From Candidatus Bathyarchaeota archaeon (lineage in GTDB: Archaea > Thermoproteota > Bathyarchaeia > TCS64), in the NCBI GenBank assembly GCA_030601645.1, contig JAUWBQ010000027.1, forward strand, positions 1-13,190: DNA of 13,190 nt, read 5' to 3'. Under the pieces are notes generated by a model. It was not told the DNA's origin and made no database searches. It worked only from the letters and a program-made list of their open reading frames with translations. This document shows, piece by piece, positions 1 through 7,000 of the stretch. The translations under genes were made by a program, and so were the position numbers. Numbering within the stretch: position 1 is the first letter of the stretch; the number at the start of each line of letters is the position of its first letter.

Positions 1-185
1 CCCCCAACAGCGCCGGCGTGGTCATCGATGTCATACGGGCCGTTAAACTTGCCCTAGACAGGGACGTATCCGGCCCCCTGACGAGCATCTCTTCCTATGC
101 CTTCAAGCATCCCCCTACCCAGGTGAGCGACGACATTGCAAGGAACTGGGTCGAGGACTTCATCCAAGGGAAAAAGGAAAGATAG
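1..185 (+). CDS. ino1: Inositol-3-phosphate synthase, C-terminal fragment (5' end outside window)
   Basis: This is the last ~60 codons of a gene that begins before the window, read in the frame whose first complete codon is at position 3 and ending at TAG 183-185. The peptide starts PNSAGVVIDVIRAVKLALDR, continues through SGPLTSISSYAFKHPP and ends FIQGKKER. The PNSAGVVIDxIRAxKLALDR and KHPP segments are typical of the C-terminal part of archaeal myo-inositol-1-phosphate (inositol-3-phosphate) synthase. That NAD-dependent enzyme converts glucose-6-phosphate to inositol-3-phosphate, a precursor of archaeal inositol phospholipids and of compatible solutes in some species. The Rossmann domain and active-site region are outside the window, so intactness cannot be judged. 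It converges with the leftward gar1/tfb-remnant cluster. Family recognition is from memory of the motif; the alternative is another protein of the same NAD-binding superfamily. Confidence 0.85.
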   Translation, partial: PNSAGVVIDVIRAVKLALDRDVSGPLTSISSYAFKHPPTQVSDDIARNWVEDFIQGKKER

Positions 186-194
186 CCACTCTTC

Positions 195-556
195 TTAATG
201 TCCGGCTCTGGAACGGGAGAAACCGTAGTCAGCCAGTTTCTTCCCTATCCCCCAGCGCGCGCCTGTAGACCCTGGCCTTCTGATCAGGCGCTAGCTTCCT
301 ACCGTGCACATCCCGGTCGTGCCAGTCGATAGTTGTGGACAGGCCCTTGTCGTTGATGGTCCACGTGGAGGGCGCCCCAATCCGGGCTCGCTTTTCCCTC
401 TGCTCCTCGTCGAAGGCTCTCTACTCGGGGCCGTACTCGAAAAGCGTCGAGGAGGTCACGAACCCGCAGCTCTCACACACTTGCTCCCATGCCTCGTAGT
501 CTGATCAAATCCTCGTTGCCGCACTCTTGACAGCGTGCAACCTTCTCCGCTTTCAT
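195..556 (-). pseudogene. tfb: Remnant of a canonical transcription factor B gene (N-terminal third only)
   Basis: Reading leftward from ATG at 556, 13 bases after the gar1 stop, gives MKAEKVARCQECGNEDLIR, the first half of a TFB zinc ribbon. The frame is then lost near 496-502. In the next frame DYEAWEQVCESCGFV supplies the second cysteine pair, followed by FEYGPE, an in-frame TAG (421-423), RAFDEEQREKRARIGAPSTW, TINDKGLSTTIDWHDRDVHG and RKLAPDQKARVYR. Similarity stops near 261. The cyclin-fold core (about 200 residues) is absent, and 186-260 holds nothing I recognise. If both R and D at the break are kept, the CxxC pairs are 15 residues apart, as in the intact TFB at 11030-11992, which implies a net loss of two bases. 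The TAG sits where TFBs have Trp (GPEW). Gar1 followed by tfb is a common archaeal arrangement, so this was probably the original tfb of the cluster. The left boundary is approximate. Confidence 0.88.
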
Positions 557-569
557 CACGATGGCTTCA

Positions 570-815
570 CTAGCGTTTCTTTTTACCCAGGAAGAGATCC
601 TCCCCGAGGAGTTTCTCAGGGTCTTTCATCCTAGTTTTCACCGCTATGAAGGGGGCTTCCACGGGGCCGAAGACGTCAAAAACATGGCCTACCTGCTTTC
701 CTCTGGAGTCTGCGATGGCTTCGCCTATCTTTACCTGGCGTTCTGCTCTGAGGATCAGGTTGCCGCTGCTGCTTGATATATGAGACGATGTACCAACCCG
801 ATTCCTAGACTTCAT
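570..815 (-). CDS. gar1: H/ACA ribonucleoprotein core protein Gar1
   Basis: Small basic protein of 81 residues, with core GEAIADSRGKQVGHVFDVFG followed by PVEAPFIAVK and a lysine-rich end (GKKKR). The G-x-V-x-DVFGPV-x-x-P-[FY]-x-[AS]VK pattern is the Gar1 beta-barrel signature. Gar1 is a subunit of the H/ACA guide-RNP, where it binds the pseudouridine synthase Cbf5 and promotes substrate turnover during rRNA pseudouridylation. I chose ATG 815 over the longer GTG start at 851. It is preceded by an AAGGGG ribosome-binding sequence about 5 bases upstream, and a TATA-like GTTATATG at 853-860 would place transcription start near 832, inside the longer reading. The gene ends TAG at 570-572. It lies between srp19 and the tfb remnant, all leftward, matching the common archaeal srp19/gar1/tfb neighbourhood. 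Confidence 0.88.
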   Translation of the reverse strand: MKSRNRVGTSSHISSSSGNLILRAERQVKIGEAIADSRGKQVGHVFDVFGPVEAPFIAVKTRMKDPEKLLGEDLFLGKKKR

Positions 816-852
816 AGAACCCCTTCGGACTATGTAATGAAAAGAAATCACC

Positions 853-860
853 CATATAAC
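853..860 (-). promoter_or_regulatory. TATA-like element for gar1
   Basis: In the 72 bases between srp19 and the gar1 ATG, the minus strand reads GTTATATG. Archaeal transcription normally starts about 25 bases downstream of the TATA centre, here near 832, giving a short leader to the ATG at 815. This suggests gar1 can be expressed independently of the upstream genes. It is recognised by eye, without a scored model. Confidence 0.4.
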
Positions 861-887
861 TGTTTGTAAGTGCCAGGCAAGTACAAA

Positions 888-1184
888 CTAATTCGAGGCT
901 CTGTTGTCTCGTATCCTGCGAGCCAGTTCCTTCAACACTTCAGACTTCGAATCCCTTATATCAACCAGCACACACCCCGTCCTCCGCCAGGGGTATTTGG
1001 GAAAAGCCATACCAGACTTCAGGACCGGATTCAGACCAAGGTCTTCGGCAGCCTTTGAGATCTCCTCAGATTTAACACCTCGGAGGGCCAGCCTTTTCGA
1101 GATCCGTCTCCCATGCCTCCAGGAGTGATCGGTGTCGAAGTACGCAGGCCAGAGAACGATTTTATCCTTGACCCTCAACCCCAT
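888..1184 (-). CDS. srp19: Signal recognition particle protein SRP19
   Basis: 98-residue protein, a normal size for archaeal SRP19. It begins MGLRVKDKIVLWPAYFDTDH and continues SWRHGRRISKRLALRGVKSE; the WPAYFD...S..GRR[IV].K..A sequence is the family signature. The C-terminal half contains KYPWRRTGCVLVDIR, like the conserved segment around the RNA-binding surface (P.x.W...G.VLV). SRP19 binds helices 6 and 8 of SRP RNA and allows SRP54 to assemble for co-translational targeting to the membrane. ATG at 1184 is preceded closely by GAGAGGAG. The gene ends TAG at 888-890, 57 bases downstream of the S8e gene in the same direction, so it may be co-transcribed with it. A weak AT-rich stretch near 1212-1222 could also serve as its own promoter. 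Confidence 0.93.
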   Translation of the reverse strand: MGLRVKDKIVLWPAYFDTDHSWRHGRRISKRLALRGVKSEEISKAAEDLGLNPVLKSGMAFPKYPWRRTGCVLVDIRDSKSEVLKELARRIRDNRASN

Positions 1185-1241
1185 CTCCTCTCACGTAGAT
1201 CGGTTTGAATCCTTAAAATGCTAATCGGAAGAGAGTATTTA

Positions 1242-1625
1242 CTATTCTTCGTACACCAGGGCGTTGAGGACGCCATCCTGGCCTGGCCTCGAGACTATCC
1301 GGGCCAACCCCTTCTCAGTACGGACAATCGCGCCCTTGGTGATCACCCCTCTCCTGTTGTAGTCTATGTTGGCGGGGTTCTCCACCACGTCGAGGATCTC
1401 CCGCCGCTCCGTTTGGCCGGTGGAGGGGTCAGAGACATTCACGTAATTCTCGGATACGAGTTTCACTTTCTTGAGGCCGCTCCTGCCTGACTCTATCTTC
1501 CTCGCGGTCTCGTCGAGGGAGGTCTCCATGGGGTGATTCCCCTGCTCGTGCAGCCTTTTCGACCTGTAAGCCCTCTTTTTACCGCCAGTCTTTTTCCTCT
1601 TCTTCAATCCGCCGTGCCAGGCCAT
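1242..1625 (-). CDS. rps8e: Small ribosomal subunit protein eS8 (S8e)
   Basis: 127-residue basic protein starting MAWHGGLKKRKKTGGKKRAY, followed by RSKRLHEQG. The middle has KKVKLVSENYVNVSDPSTGQ and later NPANIDYNRRGVITKGAIV. The Gly/Lys/Arg-rich N-terminus, YxNVxDPxTG and NPAN-x-[DE]-[YF]-x-RR-x-[IV]-[IL]-[TK]-KGA are hallmarks of archaeal S8e, which is usually 125-130 residues. It is a structural protein of the 30S subunit. The start at 1625 has a good ribosome-binding sequence, GAGGATGAT on the minus strand at 1629-1637. The gene heads the leftward cluster S8e, srp19, gar1, tfb remnant and ends TAG. Expression probably starts from the A/T-rich element at 1690-1700 in the divergent region shared with hypE. 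Confidence 0.95.
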   Translation of the reverse strand: MAWHGGLKKRKKTGGKKRAYRSKRLHEQGNHPMETSLDETARKIESGRSGLKKVKLVSENYVNVSDPSTGQTERREILDVVENPANIDYNRRGVITKGAIVRTEKGLARIVSRPGQDGVLNALVYEE

Positions 1626-1628
1626 CTC

Positions 1629-1637
1629 ATCATCCTC
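1629..1637 (-). promoter_or_regulatory. Ribosome-binding site of the S8e gene
   Basis: The minus strand reads GAGGATGAT a few bases before the S8e ATG at 1625, close to the archaeal Shine-Dalgarno consensus GGAGGTGAT. It fixes the start codon. Confidence 0.6.
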
Positions 1638-1689
1638 GTGTCATGGGGGCAAATGCTCTAATTTCTGTAGCCTTTAGACAGGACAGAGG

Positions 1690-1700
1690 TATAAAAAAAG
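1690..1700. promoter_or_regulatory. Shared TATA element between S8e and hypE
   Basis: TATAAAAAAAG on the plus strand (CTTTTTTTATA on the minus strand) is the only strong TATA-like stretch in the 174-base divergent region. In the minus direction it would start transcription near 1670, giving S8e a ~45-base leader. In the plus direction the start would be near 1720, giving hypE a ~80-base leader to ATG 1800, or an almost leaderless GTG at 1728. Whether it works in one or both directions cannot be seen from sequence. Confidence 0.45.
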
Positions 1701-1799
1701 TATGGTCTCATCAGAAACGTTGCCCCTGTGGAGGATTTGTATCCAGTCGTCCAGATCCAACTTAAATCCTCCGCTGCCTCAAACAGAGGCGATCGGTAC

Positions 1800-2831
1800 A
1801 TGACCTCTGAGAGCGACGATGTGGTGAAGCTGGCCCACGGGGCGGGGGGCTCCGTGATGGAAGCCCTCCTGAAAAGGCTATTCATAGGCGGGTTCAGCAG
1901 GCGGCAGGCTATGGAAGGCGTCGGCTTAGATGCTCTTGACGATGGGGCCTCCCTCAGAGTAGGTGGAAAAGAGGTCGTCGTGACCATGGACGGGCATACC
2001 GTCGAACCCATCTTCTTCCCAGGGGGAGATCTTGGACGATTAGCGATCTCTGGGGCCGTTAATGACACATCAGTCATGGGTGCCCGGCCCATCGCTGTTC
2101 TCGACTCCATTGTGGTGGAGGAAGGCTACAGGATAGAGGACCTCCAGCGGCTGGTCGCATCTATGGATGCTACGGCGAAAGAGGCTGATGTGGTGGTCAT
2201 CGGAGGAGACTTCAAGGTGATGCCTAAAGGCCACCTCGACGAGGCGGTGATCGCGACCTGCGGTGTGGGCATCCTTGAGGGGGAGAAGATACTCGACAGC
2301 GGCGCCAAACCGGGAGACAAAGTTCTGGTAACCGGCTCGATCGGTGACCACGGCATCGCCCTGATGTCGGCGAGGGAAGGCCTTTCCTTCGAGACCCAGC
2401 TGCAATCGGATGTCGCACCCATCTGAGCGACGGTGGAAGCCGCATTGGGGGCGGGTGACGTCCATGCTATGAAGGATCCCACGAGGGGAGGGCTGTCATC
2501 GGCGTTGAACGACATAGCTGCGAAGTCGGGGGAGAGCATCTGGCTAGACCAGGAAAGGGTGCCCATCAAGGACAGCGTCATGGCGGCCTCAGAGATGTTG
2601 GGGCTTGATCCCTTTGAAGTCACGTGCGAGGGGAGGGCGGTGATGTGTGTCGGAGCCTACGGAGCAGAGAGTGTCCTCGAGGCCGTAAGGAATACGAGGT
2701 ACGGGGAGGGTGCGGAGATAATAGGGGAGGTACAGGCGAATAGGCCCGGGTATGTCCTGCTGAGGACATTGATTGGCGGCACACGAGTCCTGCGGAAGCC
2801 CCTAGGGGAGCCTATCCCCAGAGTCTGCTAG
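1800..2831 (+). pseudogene. hypE: Hydrogenase maturation factor HypE, interrupted by an in-frame TGA
   Basis: The frame from ATG 1800 to TAG 2829-2831 encodes 343 positions, the normal HypE length, except for a TGA at codon 209 (2424-2426). HypE dehydrates a carbamoylated C-terminal cysteine to thiocyanate, the cyanide donor for the [NiFe]-hydrogenase iron. Visible features are LAHGAGGSVMEALLKRLF (residues 11-28), MDGHTVEP and FFPGGDLGRLAISGAVNDTS (72-91), MGARP, the glycine-rich KVLVTGSIGDHG (174-185), MKDPTRGGLSSALNDIA after the stop, and the terminal PIPRVC with the catalytic cysteine. The stop lies in SDVAPI-stop-ATVEAAL, where I recall homologues having SDVAPIW, so it looks like TGG changed to TGA. 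Reading frame and motifs are otherwise intact on both sides. A GTG at 1728 would add 24 unconserved residues; ATG 1800 has AGAGG at 1785-1789. The 3' end overlaps scpB by 30 bases, tail to tail. No other hyp gene is nearby. It may be a young pseudogene, a sequence error or a readthrough case. Confidence 0.9.
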
Positions 2832-3434
2832 GGGCCCGCTTGCGAAGGCCATGTCCAGGACTTCTGTCGCCGCGTTCTTATCCTCGCCGTTGTCCAGCTT
2901 GTGTATCTTCAGCTGGTTGAACATCTGCCTGAGCTGGATCTTAGACTTCTGGGGGTCGTGGCCGAACCCGAAGTAGTCCGAGAAGTAGGCGGTGGTCTCG
3001 ACGATGCTGCCCCTACCGTTCAGCCTCTCCCGGGTGATGAGGCCCATCTCCTCCATCCGCCTCAGGTGCGCGTAGACGTGGTTCCCCCTGTCATCGATCA
3101 CCTGGGACTGCAACACGGGCTGGTGGTAGGCGATGTAGGACAGGGTCTTCAGGGGGCCTATGGTGAGCAGGGGCCTTGTGGTGAACCTCTTTACCGTCGT
3201 GTCGTATCTCCGCTTGAGCCTCATGACTGCGCGGTTGCTGGGGAGGATCTTGACCTCCAGGGCGCTCCGGCGAGCCTCGTATCTGAGGGAAAGCTCCCGA
3301 ATCAGCCGCAGGATTACCTTGTTGGACTTCGTCCTGACGACTAGTTTGAGGCTCTCCATGTTCAGGGGTCGTCCGGCCGAGTAGAGGGCCGCCTCTAGTA
3401 TCGCCAGACGCTGCATGTTCCTTGGGTCACTCAT
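2802..3434 (-). CDS. scpB: Segregation and condensation protein ScpB
   Basis: 210-residue protein beginning MSDPRNMQRLAILEAALYSA with GRPL following, the usual ScpB opening in which the first winged helix starts with a LEAALYxAGRPL-type helix. The second winged helix carries KTLSYIAYHQPVLQSQVIDD and, after RGNHVYAHLR, MEEMGLITRERLNGRGSIVE and a TTAYFSDYFG segment. ScpB dimers bind ScpA and modulate the SMC condensin ring. The predicted start overlaps the end of scpA by 8 bases, so the two are translationally coupled. An in-frame ATG at 3416 with an AAGGA sequence just before it is an alternative start. The stop TAG (2802-2804) lies inside the last codons of hypE on the opposite strand, giving a 30-base antisense overlap. 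The C-terminal ~45 residues are polar and probably disordered. Confidence 0.92.
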   Translation of the reverse strand: MSDPRNMQRLAILEAALYSAGRPLNMESLKLVVRTKSNKVILRLIRELSLRYEARRSALEVKILPSNRAVMRLKRRYDTTVKRFTTRPLLTIGPLKTLSYIAYHQPVLQSQVIDDRGNHVYAHLRRMEEMGLITRERLNGRGSIVETTAYFSDYFGFGHDPQKSKIQLRQMFNQLKIHKLDNGEDKNAATEVLDMAFASGPLADSGDRLP

Positions 3435-4080
3435 CTTCTACAAACTCTTTTACTTCTACCTTGATGTCCGTCTCCTCCTCGTCCTGATAGAGGTCGATCT
3501 TGTCATTCTGAGCCAGGTACAGGAGCATCATGAAGACCCGGACCACCTCCAGCAGGCTCCGTTCTTCGATGAGATCGAAGAAGTTGAAGGGGCCTCCTCC
3601 CATCCCTATGAGGCGCTGGAAGAGATCTTCAGCCCTCTTCTCGACTTCGAGGAGGTAGGCATCGGCCTTCAGGAAATCAGGGATGGGCACGGGTAGGACC
3701 GGGACCCTGATCGACCTCCTTCTCTCCTCTGTGAGGGCCTTCTCCAGGGCAGTGATCAGATCGGAGACGCTGGTAGTCGTGAACTCGAATCTGAAGGGTA
3801 GGTTCAGGGGAGGGGGAATGTAGACGTCCGGCCTAGCCTGGGGTGGCTTTGGGGGCTCCTCCATCTTGAGAAGTAGCTCCGCCTTTTTCTGGTAGATTAT
3901 GACGGAGGAGTTGATGGCAGTGCCCGCTATCCTGAAGTCGATGCCGACTTTGTTCATCTCCTCCAGCAGGGTGGTGAGGATGTGGACCAAGTCGATGCTC
4001 CAGGGAGAGAGCCTGTCCATCTTCCTGTCTTTGAACAGGAGGTCCCAGGGCTCCCTCAGGTAGTATGGCTTCTTGACCAC
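3427..4080 (-). CDS. scpA: Segregation and condensation protein ScpA (kleisin)
   Basis: 217-residue acidic protein. The N-terminal part, YYLREPWDLLFKDRKMDRLS followed by PWSIDLVHILTTLLEEM and DFRIAGTAINSSVIIYQKKA, matches the ScpA N-terminal domain (L...GK[LM]DPW.IDIV..., then [DE][LF]RI[AS]G.A...A...L), which contacts the SMC neck. The C-terminal winged-helix part carries FNFFDLIEERSLLEVVRVFM and LLYLAQNDKIDLYQDEE (the F..LL......EVV..FLALLEL....I.L.Q.E pattern), which contacts the SMC head cap. It bridges the two SMC heads as the kleisin subunit. It starts with GTG at 4080, one base after the smc stop codon. A full GGAGGTG ribosome-binding site is embedded in the smc 3' end at 4091-4097. 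It ends with TGA inside the start of scpB. Confidence 0.92.
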   Translation of the reverse strand: MVKKPYYLREPWDLLFKDRKMDRLSPWSIDLVHILTTLLEEMNKVGIDFRIAGTAINSSVIIYQKKAELLLKMEEPPKPPQARPDVYIPPPLNLPFRFEFTTTSVSDLITALEKALTEERRRSIRVPVLPVPIPDFLKADAYLLEVEKRAEDLFQRLIGMGGGPFNFFDLIEERSLLEVVRVFMMLLYLAQNDKIDLYQDEEETDIKVEVKEFVEDE

Positions 4081-4081
4081 T

Positions 4082-7000
4082 CTAAACTGGCACCTCCACC
4101 TTCAGGGGCAGGGCTACGACTCGGCTGCGTCCCTGCTGGGCGAAGACGCCGTAGATCTTGTCGGCGTTGTGGACTATTATGTCCTTGAGGCTCACTACGA
4201 GGAACTGGGCCTCCATGGCGTTCTCCTTGAGAACTTCGGCGAGGCGGGCCGTGTTCAGGTCATCTAGGTGGGCGTCTATCTCGTCAAAGAGGTAGAACGG
4301 AGCTTTCAGGAACTTTTGGATGGCTAGGAGGTAAGCTATGGCCGCCACGGATCGCTCTCCACCGCTGGTCCCGCCCGCGAGCCTCATGGGCTTCCCTGGG
4401 AACTGGATGTAGAGGTCGACACCCCCTGAGAAGGGGCTCTCAGGCTTCTGGAGTTCCAGTCGGCCATCCCCGCCTCCAGTGAGCTTCTCGAAGAGGCTGG
4501 AGAAGTTCTCGCAGATTTCGTTGTAAGTGTGCATGAAGTGCGCGGTCTTTTCCCTCTCGACTTCTTCGATGAAATTGAGGATGGAGCCCTTCTCCTCGTC
4601 TAGCTCGTTGATGCGGACGCTGAGCATTTTGTAGTTGTAGGAGTCCTCCTCGTAGGCTTGGATGGCGAGCTGGTTGATCATGCCTAGGGATCGCTTCTCA
4701 TAGCGGATCCTCTGGAGGGTCCTCTCAACCTTGGCCAGGTCGACACCCTCCAGCGGGATCATGTCTCCGAAGCCCAGCCTGGCCAGCTCATCGAACCTCT
4801 GCTCGGCCTGGAGCCTGAACTTCTCGGCCTCCACGGTGAGGGTCATCGTCCGCCTTTCGATGTTGGTCCTCCTCTGGTCCAGCCTCTCCATCTGCCTCTC
4901 CAGCTTTGAGACTTCACGGCGGTGTTGCCCGAGGATGCGGCTGGTCGCCTCGACTTCCGAGGTCACACTGTCTAGCATCTTCTGAAGCTCCTCGAGCTCC
5001 GAGTTCTCCTCTTCCAACCGTGCTGAGGTCTCCACACGTGAATCTTCCAGGCCATCTAACTCTCTCCGCCATTCCTCGATCAGACCTTCGGAGTCAGAGG
5101 TCTTCACCTCCAGATACCTGTCGATGAGGTTCGTCTGGACGGAGATGTCTGTGCGGAACTGAGACCTAACACTTCGCAGTTCCGTGATCTCTCGCAGAAT
5201 GGTGTCGTATGTCCTCTCAAGACCGGCCACGTCTGAGGGTGAGACCTCCTTGAGTTGGACGATCTCGGCCTTCGCCCGTTCGATCTCCTGGAGGGTTCTC
5301 TCCTTCCTCTCCTGGAGGGTGGCGACGAGGCTCAGCTCCCTCTCCTTCTCCTCGGCGATCTTCGCCGAGTTGCCGTCTATCGTGGTGATGTTCTTCTCCA
5401 GCCGAAGGATGGTCTCCCGGGTCTCCTTGATCTGCTGGTCTATCCCGTCGATGTTCTTGTTGAAGTGATCCATGTAGCCAGTGAAATCCCTGAGGCTGCC
5501 CCCGGACTTCTTCAGGTCAGACATCCTCTTGGAGAGGCGGCTCCTGAGAGCTTTGATGGTCGTCGATAGCTCCGTCATCGACTCATCGCTGGGGATGAGC
5601 TTGGACAAGTCAGGGGGTCGCCGCCAATGTCCCCCTAAAACCCCCCCGTCAGGCTCGAACAGGTCCCCCGCGAGGGTGACCGTCCTGTAACCCCTGCGGG
5701 CCAAGTCGACGGCGGTAGATCTATCCTCGACGACGAAGGTGTCTCCCCATATGAGGCGTACGGCGGGTTCATACACATCATCGTAACGAATGACATCCGG
5801 GAGGTATCCGACCACGCCCGAGCCTTCGATCCCGGAGATGGGTTCGGGCGGGTTTATGTCTTGAAGCGGGATGAACCTGGTCATTCCCAGCTTGTTCTTC
5901 TTGAGCCTCTCCACGCATTCGAGGGCGGTCTCGATGCCGTCCACGATGATGGCGTTGTGCCAGCCGCTCGCCGCGGTGTTCGCCGCCCTCTGATACTTGA
6001 GGCCGATCTTGACGAGGGAACGGAGGGGGCCATGGTATCCTTTTAGGGCTCCCGCCTCCCCCATCTCCATTATCCGGGCGATGGCTTTCTCCTCGGTGAC
6101 GATGTTCTTCCAGAGGTCTCGTTTGGCCATGAACTGAGTGATGGTAAGTTCGGCGTTCTTGGCCAGTTTGTTGGCGCCTCTGATGGTGTTTCTGATGCCC
6201 TTCTGCCTTTTCACCTGATCCTCGACAGTTTTGAGCATCTCCTCAAGCTTCTCGGCCTCATTGACCTTCAGGGCCTCGTAATCCTCGATCTTTTCCTCCA
6301 AGGAGGCCATCGATTTGAAAGTCTCTTTCTTCTTTCTCTCCAGATCGTCAAGCTTTGCTTGAAGTGAGTTAGAGCTGACGAGGTGCCTGTTGATCTCGAT
6401 CTCGAGGCCGCTGAGGCTCTCCTGCATGGGGACTAGGTCCTCGGTCAGCTGCTCGATCCTTATCTGGTTGTTCTCGGCGGTCTCCTTCTGGGTGCTGATC
6501 TCCTCGGATAGCTCTTGGAGCTTAGCTTCCTTGGCCTTGATCTCGCCGCTGACCTGTCTCTCATTCTTGACGAGTTGGAGAAGTTCCTGCCGCTTCTCCT
6601 CCTTCTCCTCCTTGGACCTCTCGATCTCGGCGAGCTTTATCTCGATGTTCTTCTCGATGGAGATCTTCCTCTGATCGATCTCCCTAAGCCTGGATTCCAG
6701 AGACCTCTTGAACGTCCTCTTCCCGACGAGGTCGGATTTGAGGAGGGGAAGCTGCGTGTTACCCTTCTCGGTCGCCTCCTTGTTGAACTCCTCTTGGCGT
6801 TCCAGGGCCACCTCCTTCTCCTCGGTCAGTGCCTCCTTCTCTGCCTCGATCTTCCCGATCTCCTTCTCGCTCTCCGAGATCCCTTTCCTTATATTCTCGA
6901 TCTTCAGCTCCAACTGGTGGACCTGTTCCGAGAGCTTGTAAGCCTCAAGCTTACGTTCTTCCCCGACAATGAGATTATAGCGGAGGGCGTCGTTCCTCTC

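Noticed and set aside
1728..1799. Longer hypE start at GTG 1728
   Set aside because: The 24 extra residues are not HypE-like. The family normally begins a few residues before the LAHGAGG motif, and ATG 1800 has a ribosome-binding sequence.
2424..2426. Selenocysteine or another recoding at the hypE TGA
   Set aside because: The position is not a catalytic Cys/Sec site of the HypE/SelD family (those lie near the N-terminus of SelD and the C-terminus of HypE). No selenoprotein genes or SECIS-like structure were recognised in the window. A nonsense change or sequence error is simpler.
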